Source: Actinoplanes sichuanensis (GTDB lineage Bacteria; Actinomycetota; Actinomycetes; Mycobacteriales; Micromonosporaceae). From it: a stretch of 64,000 nucleotides of DNA. This document shows positions 59,406 to 64,000 of this stretch, in pieces (within the stretch, counting starts at the first letter, position 1; the number at the start of each line of letters is the position of its first letter). Under the pieces are notes generated by a model, which was given only the letters and a program-made list of their open reading frames with translations, had not been told where the DNA came from and did not search any database. The position numbers and the translations under genes were made by a program. The stretch covers positions 8,122,001 through 8,186,000 of the forward strand of contig NZ_AP028461.1 in the NCBI RefSeq assembly GCF_033097365.1. The letters run 5' to 3'.

Positions 59406-60747
59406 CGGCGGGTTGTCTTTCCTCGTTCTCGGCAACGTTCTGATCGTCCTGCTCGGCCCCCGGCTCCGGACGGATCCGGCGCACCAGCACCGAGTCGATC
59501 CGGTTCCGCCGGCCGGTGGTGCCTTCGGCGGTCAGGTGCAGGCCCCTGACCTCGGCTTTCGCGCCCGGGATGGGCACCCGGCCCAGGGTCTGCGCGAGCA
59601 GGCCACCGACCGTCTCGACCTCGTCGGCGGGCAGCTCGACGCCGAACACGTCACCGAGGTCCTCGATCGGCAGGCGGGCGGCGACCCGGACCGCGCCGTC
59701 GTCGAGATGTTCGATCGGCGGGCGCTCCACGTCGTATTCGTCGGTGATCTCCCCGACGATCTCCTCCAGGATGTCCTCGATGGTGACCAGGCCGGCGGTG
59801 CCGCCGTACTCGTCGACCACGATGACCAGGTGGTTGCGGGCGGCCTGCATCTCGGAGAGCAGGTCGTCGACCGGTTTGGACTCGGGCACGAAGTTCGCCG
59901 GGCGCATCGCGTCGGCGACCGCCTGCGCGATGGCGGCCGGATCACCGTTCTGCGTGCGCCTGATCACGTCTTTCAGATAGAGCACGCCCAGGACGTCGTC
60001 GACGCTCTCACCGATCACCGGGATCCGGGAGAACCCGGACCGCAGGAACAGGTAGAGCGCCTGTTGCAGGGTTTTCGGCGCCTCGATCCAGACCATCTCG
60101 GTCCGCGGGACCATCACCTCACGGGCGATGGTGTCACCCAACGTGAACACCGAGTGGATCATCTCGCGCTCGCCGTGCTCCACCACACCGCGCTGCTCAG
60201 CCAGGTCGACCAGCTCCCGCAGCTCCACCTGGCTGCCGAACGGCCCCTCCGGGAACCCCTTACCCGGGGTGACCGCGTTACCGATCAGGATCAGCAGCTT
60301 GGCGAGCGGGTTGAGGACCCGCCCCAGCCAGCGCACCAGCGGGGCGGTCGCCCGGCCCACCGCATAAGCGTGCTGGCGACCGAGGGTCCGGGGGGCCACC
60401 CCCACCACGACGAAGCTGACCAGCGTCATCGCACCCGCCGACACCAGGGCGGCCTGCCAGCCGATGCCCCACGTGTCGACCGCCACCAGCGCCACCAGGG
60501 TGGTCGCGGTCAGCTCGCAGAGCAGGCGCAGCAGGAGCAGCAGGTTGACGTAGCGCACCACGTCGGAGGCGACCGCGGCCAGCGCACCGGCGCCCCGTTT
60601 CCCCTCCCTGGCCAGCTCGGTGGCCCGGGCGTGGGAGACGGTCGCCAGCGCGGCATCCGTCATCGAGGCCAGGCCGGCGAGGAGCACCAGCAGGACCGCG
60701 AGGGTGATCAGTTGCAGATCCGGTAGGCCGGCCGAGGCGGGGTCCAT
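59398..60747 (-). CDS. CNNM/CorC-type membrane protein with CBS domains
   Basis: 449 aa. The N-terminal DUF21 domain has [19 protein letters not shown], then [20 protein letters not shown] and [20 protein letters not shown], followed by a CBS pair ([19 protein letters not shown], then [20 protein letters not shown]) and a CorC_HlyC domain ([20 protein letters not shown]). The family handles magnesium or cobalt. Its stop overlaps the deaminase-like gene. Confidence 0.92.
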   Translation of the reverse strand: MDPASAGLPDLQLITLAVLLVLLAGLASMTDAALATVSHARATELAREGKRGAGALAAVASDVVRYVNLLLLLRLLCELTATTLVALVAVDTWGIGWQAALVSAGAMTLVSFVVVGVAPRTLGRQHAYAVGRATAPLVRWLGRVLNPLAKLLILIGNAVTPGKGFPEGPFGSQVELRELVDLAEQRGVVEHGEREMIHSVFTLGDTIAREVMVPRTEMVWIEAPKTLQQALYLFLRSGFSRIPVIGESVDDVLGVLYLKDVIRRTQNGDPAAIAQAVADAMRPANFVPESKPVDDLLSEMQAARNHLVIVVDEYGGTAGLVTIEDILEEIVGEITDEYDVERPPIEHLDDGAVRVAARLPIEDLGDVFGVELPADEVETVGGLLAQTLGRVPIPGAKAEVRGLHLTAEGTTGRRNRIDSVLVRRIRPEPGAEQDDQNVAENEERQPADA

Positions 60748-60749
60748 GA

Positions 60750-61220
60750 TCAGCCGGCTTTGCGTCCGGCTCGCCAGCTCTGCAGAAGCTTGTTCTGCAG
60801 AGCGAACATCTCCCGCTCCTCATCCGGCTCGGCATGGTCGTAGCCGAGCAGATGCAGAGCGCCGTGCACGGTGAGCAGGTGCAGCTCGTCGGCGGCGGCA
60901 TGCCCGGCGACGGTCGCCTGCTTGGCGGCCACCTCCGGGGAGAGCACGATGTCGCCGAGCAGCGCCGGCTCACCGGCCCCGGACTCGCCGGGGCCGTGGT
61001 CGACGCTGCCCTCGTCCATCGGGAAGGCGAGCACATCGGTCGGGCCGTTGCTGCCCATCCACCGATGGTTCAGCTCGGCCATGTAGTCGATGTCGACGAG
61101 CAGGATCGACAGCTCGGCGAGCGGGTTGACCCCCATCTCGTCCAGGGCGTGCCGGGCAACCGCGAGAATCGCGTCGGTGTCGACCTCGACTCCCGACTCG
61201 TTGGCGATCTCGATGGACAT
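60750..61220 (-). CDS. ybeY: Endoribonuclease YbeY
   Basis: 156 aa. Zinc motif [11 protein letters not shown] (HxxxHxxxxxH), preceded by [19 protein letters not shown] and [12 protein letters not shown]. It processes 16S rRNA 3' ends and takes part in ribosome quality control. phoH lies upstream and the CNNM gene 2 nt downstream, a conserved operon. Confidence 0.96.
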   Translation of the reverse strand: MSIEIANESGVEVDTDAILAVARHALDEMGVNPLAELSILLVDIDYMAELNHRWMGSNGPTDVLAFPMDEGSVDHGPGESGAGEPALLGDIVLSPEVAAKQATVAGHAAADELHLLTVHGALHLLGYDHAEPDEEREMFALQNKLLQSWRAGRKAG

Positions 61221-61244
61221 AGTGGTGCGATTACCCCTTGTGTA

Positions 61245-62366
61245 TCAGCGCCGGCGACCCGGTGTCCGGCCACCGCTGGCGGCCCGGCCCGGCACGGCGT
61301 GGACGGATTGTGCTGCCTGTTGCTCCTGCGCCGCGTCGAACCGCGCGTAGGCGTCGACGATCTCGGCGACCAGACGGTGGCGCACCACGTCGGAGCTGGA
61401 CAGCTCCGCGAAGTGCACGTCCTCGACGTCGCGCAGGATCTCCCGCACGACCCGCAGGCCGCTGGTGGTGCCGCCGGGCAGGTCGACCTGGGTGACGTCG
61501 CCGGTGACCACGATCTTCGCCCCGAACCCGAGACGGGTCAGGAACATCTTCATCTGCTCGGGCGTGGTGTTCTGTGCCTCGTCCAGGATGATGAAGGCGT
61601 CGTTGAGCGTACGGCCACGCATGTAGGCCAGCGGCGCGACCTCGATCGTCCCGGCCGCCATCAGGCGCGGGATGGTCTCCGGGTCGAGCATGTCGTGCAG
61701 GGCGTCGTAGAGCGGCCGCAGATACGGGTCGATCTTCTCGGTCAGCGTGCCGGGCAGGAAGCCGAGCCGCTCCCCCGCCTCGACGGCCGGCCGGGTCAGG
61801 ATGATCCGGTTGATCTGCTTGGCCTGCAGCGCCTGCACCGCCTTGGCCATCGCCAGATACGTCTTACCGGTACCGGCGGGGCCGATGCCGAAGACGATCG
61901 TGTTCTTGTCGATGGCGTCGACGTAGTGTTTCTGCCCCAGGGTCTTGGGCCGGATGGTGCGCCCACGCCGGGACAGGATGTTGAGGGTGAGCACCTCGGC
62001 CGGCCGCTCGGAGGTGTTCTCCTGAAGCATCCGGAGGGTGCGGCGGACGGCGTCGACGCTGAGCGTCTCGCCCTTCTCGATCAGCTCGATCAGCTCGGAG
62101 AAGAGACGCTCGGCGGTCGCGTTCTCGGCCGGATCGCCGGTGATGGTGATCTCGTTGCCGCGGACGTGCACGTCGCTTTCGAGAGTGCGCTCGATGAGCC
62201 GGAGGATCTCGTCCTTGGCGCCGAGCAGGTTCACCATGATCTTCGGGTCACTCACCGAGATCTTGGTCTGCGCCCGCACCGGGCTGGTCGAGCCAGTGCT
62301 GGATTCGTTCGGCGTACCGGTCATAGGGTGGCCCGAAGGGCCTCCGCCACCTGCTCTCTTCTTCAT
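61245..62366 (-). CDS. phoH: PhoH-like ATPase
   Basis: 373 aa; ATG 62366 or ATG 62324 may start it. The N-terminal region (VNLLGAKDEILRLIERTLES, GNEITITGDPAENATAERLF) precedes the ATPase: Walker A FGIGPAGTGKTYLAMAKAV, Walker B AFIILDEAQNTTPEQMKMFL, TRLGFGAKIVVTGDVTQVDL. Tail Ala/Gln/Arg-rich. It is linked with YbeY and Era in RNA metabolism. Confidence 0.95.
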   Translation of the reverse strand: MKKRAGGGGPSGHPMTGTPNESSTGSTSPVRAQTKISVSDPKIMVNLLGAKDEILRLIERTLESDVHVRGNEITITGDPAENATAERLFSELIELIEKGETLSVDAVRRTLRMLQENTSERPAEVLTLNILSRRGRTIRPKTLGQKHYVDAIDKNTIVFGIGPAGTGKTYLAMAKAVQALQAKQINRIILTRPAVEAGERLGFLPGTLTEKIDPYLRPLYDALHDMLDPETIPRLMAAGTIEVAPLAYMRGRTLNDAFIILDEAQNTTPEQMKMFLTRLGFGAKIVVTGDVTQVDLPGGTTSGLRVVREILRDVEDVHFAELSSSDVVRHRLVAEIVDAYARFDAAQEQQAAQSVHAVPGRAASGGRTPGRRR

Positions 62367-62453
62367 CGCCGTCCGGGTCGGGCGGCTCGCTCAAGGATCG
62401 TGCCATCCTATCCGCTCGCCCGCCCGCACGCCGATGCCATTATCGCCGGTCCG

Positions 62454-63836
62454 CTATTCGGGGCCGTCTGTCGCCCGGCCCCCGTCGAAGGCCTCCTGTG
62501 CTCTGGTGAAGCGATAGGTCGCCCAGTGCATCCGGGCCACCCCGCCGCGGTCGTCACGGGTCAGCCGCAGCAACTCGCCGGCTTCCCGCCCGGAGACCGT
62601 GCGGAGCACGTCCACCTCATCCGGCAGCGGCTCGAAGACCGCCGGTGGGCGGCTCGCCGGGGCGTCGACCGCCCGCGCCTGCAACCGGCCGTCGTGCCAG
62701 GCGAAGACGAACTCCATCCCCTCGCTCCACCAGCGTCCCAGCACCGGCCGGTAGGTGGCCGGAGCGGGCCGGGCGGCACGCCACGGCCGGATCTCCGCCG
62801 GGTCCGACTCGACCGCGATCCGCAGCAGCTCGTGCACCAGTTCGTTGGTCTGCGGCGCGGTACCGGACGAGCCGAGCACCGCACAGCCCAGCGCGCCCGG
62901 GTTGCCGTCGCCACCGCGCCGGCCGTAGACGCCGGCCAGGAAACCGGGCATCGCCCCGTCGTGGCCGACGTGCATCACCCGCTTGCCCTCCGGGGCCAGG
63001 ATCAGCCCGAGCCCGAAACCGAGCGCCCACAGGTTCTCGTCGGTGGTGGTCAGCGGCCAACGCATCTCGTCGACGGTCCCGGCGGCGAGCACCCGCCCGC
63101 CCGGGTCGACGATCTCGGGACTGGCCAGGAACGCCGCCCACCGGGCCATGTCACCGGCGGTGCTCCAGATCTGGGCGGCCGGGGCCAGTCCGGCCACGTC
63201 GATCGGGGGTTCGGGGCGGGCCGCGTCGGAGTACGCGTCGACGAGGTAGCCGATCGCGGCCTGCTCCGGCCGGGCGACGGTGGTGGCGGCCAGCCCGAGC
63301 GGGCCGAGGATCCGCTCCTGGGTGATCTCGGCCCAGGTGCCGCCGCGCAGTTTGGCGACGACCTGGCCGAGCACGGCGAGACCCAGGTTGGAGTAGTGGA
63401 AGCGCCGGGCGTTGGGCAGCACCCGCTCGGCCCGGTCCAGCTCGGCGAGCATCCGACCGGCGTCCGGGGCGAGCAGGCTGTCCCAGACGTCGCCGTACGG
63501 CTCCCGCTGGAACCCGGCGGTGTGCGAGAGCAGCCGCCGGATCGTGGCGTCGCCGTGCGCCGGCAGGTCGAGGTAGGCCGAGACCGGCTGGTCGAGGTCG
63601 AGCAGCCCGTCGTCGCGGGCCTGCATGACCAGCACCGCGGTGAACGTCTTGGTGACCGATCCGATCCGGAACCGGCTGTCCGGTCCGAGCGGGTGCTCCG
63701 GGTTGCCGGACTCGCCGACGGTGAAGACCCACGGCTCCCGGTCGGAGCGGTGCAGCGCGACCGAGAGCGCGGGTATCCGGCCGTCGGCCTGGACCCGCCT
63801 GGTGGCCCGCTCGTAACGCGGGGCGGGCGTGCTCAC
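62454..63836 (-). CDS. Serine hydrolase, beta-lactamase class C family
   Basis: 460 aa from GTG 63836. SxxK in IGSVTKTFTAV, YSN in RFHYSNLGLAVLG and the third motif region HVGHDGAMPGF. A C-terminal beta domain (from about 350) follows. No signal peptide, so probably cytoplasmic; likely a peptidase or esterase rather than a beta-lactamase. The GTGA overlap couples it to the HIT gene upstream. Confidence 0.88.
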   Translation of the reverse strand: MSTPAPRYERATRRVQADGRIPALSVALHRSDREPWVFTVGESGNPEHPLGPDSRFRIGSVTKTFTAVLVMQARDDGLLDLDQPVSAYLDLPAHGDATIRRLLSHTAGFQREPYGDVWDSLLAPDAGRMLAELDRAERVLPNARRFHYSNLGLAVLGQVVAKLRGGTWAEITQERILGPLGLAATTVARPEQAAIGYLVDAYSDAARPEPPIDVAGLAPAAQIWSTAGDMARWAAFLASPEIVDPGGRVLAAGTVDEMRWPLTTTDENLWALGFGLGLILAPEGKRVMHVGHDGAMPGFLAGVYGRRGGDGNPGALGCAVLGSSGTAPQTNELVHELLRIAVESDPAEIRPWRAARPAPATYRPVLGRWWSEGMEFVFAWHDGRLQARAVDAPASRPPAVFEPLPDEVDVLRTVSGREAGELLRLTRDDRGGVARMHWATYRFTRAQEAFDGGRATDGPE

Positions 63837-64000
63837 GACCGAGCCAGCATCGGGCCGAGCGGCGCGCCGCCGACGACGTGCGCGTGTACGTGGAAGACCT
63901 CCTGGCCGCCGTGCGCGCCGGTGTTGAAGATGACCCGGAAGCCCTGGTCCAGGCCCTCGATCTCGGCGACGGTGGCCGCGGTGGCCAGCACGTCGGCGGC
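63833..64000 (-). CDS. HIT-family protein, C-terminal part
   Basis: The last 55 residues; the gene runs off the right edge. The catalytic histidine triad is visible in VFHVHAHVVGGAPLGP, preceded by GFRVIFNTGAHGGQEV. HinT-like nucleotide hydrolases act on purine nucleoside phosphoramidates. Confidence 0.92.
   Translation of the reverse strand, partial: AADVLATAATVAEIEGLDQGFRVIFNTGAHGGQEVFHVHAHVVGGAPLGPMLARS

Overview
The window is about 70% G+C by eye, with strong G/C preference at third codon positions, many GTG starts and many 4-nt ATGA/GTGA gene overlaps. The gene content (Zur/SmtB pair, DUF6703, DUF6328, Roadblock/LC7 proteins, secreted GH43 and FG-GAP/VCBS-type proteins, a methyl-accepting chemotaxis protein) indicates an actinomycete, most likely Actinoplanes or a relative in the Micromonosporaceae. 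A chemotaxis receptor fits a genus with motile spores. The genus is an inference. No phage, insertion sequence or CRISPR array was seen.

Layout. 1-1.6 kb: end of a conserved operon, a HigBA-type toxin-antitoxin pair, tRNA-Met. 1.6-9 kb: FAD oxidoreductase with a tiny Cys-rich protein, two adjacent secreted wall hydrolases sharing a repeat domain and a 257-bp identical tract, a small exported peptide and a second small ORF divergent from a TrmB/LuxR-type regulator, tRNA-Asn, a YtxH protein. 9.3-15 kb: EboE-like protein, an 800-bp gene-free stretch, YihY/BrkB, a three-gene ABC-2 exporter. 15-18.7 kb: dnaG and dgt. 18.7-23.2 kb: chemoreceptor, VOC protein, and a four-gene Roadblock/DUF4388 operon with no GTPase. 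23.3-30 kb: three secreted GH43 enzymes for arabinan breakdown with an MFS permease and a DUF2786 protein. 30-38.3 kb: TPR protein, DusB, XdhC-like protein, a secreted trypsin-fold protein lacking its catalytic triad, a lipoprotein, glycyl-tRNA synthetase. 38.3-41.6 kb: zinc regulon (Zur box, ABC importer, SmtB-type ArsR, Zur). 41.7-49.4 kb: membrane proteins, alpha/beta hydrolase, TPP riboswitch with ykoEDC-type thiamine-precursor transporter, secreted PHP phosphoesterase. 49.7-53.5 kb: MTHFR-like protein, an aldo/keto reductase carrying a minisatellite, VapBC, thiamine-binding protein with a HAD phosphatase. 53.5-64 kb: housekeeping run histidine phosphatase-uppS-recO, then a DUF4097 lipoprotein and acyltransferase, then era-degenerate cytidine deaminase-CNNM-ybeY-phoH, beta-lactamase-like hydrolase, HIT protein.

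Working units with the best support: the zinc-uptake operon carries its own two zinc regulators; the ykoEDC operon is under TPP control; the GH43 set plus a palindromic operator forms an arabinan utilisation locus; higBA-like and vapBC are compact toxin-antitoxin pairs. Less understood but worth attention are the Roadblock operon without GTPase, the peptide/LuxR locus, the pseudoprotease, an orphan 23-bp perfect palindrome before the acyltransferase, and the apparent single-base start-codon frameshift in the HigB-like toxin.
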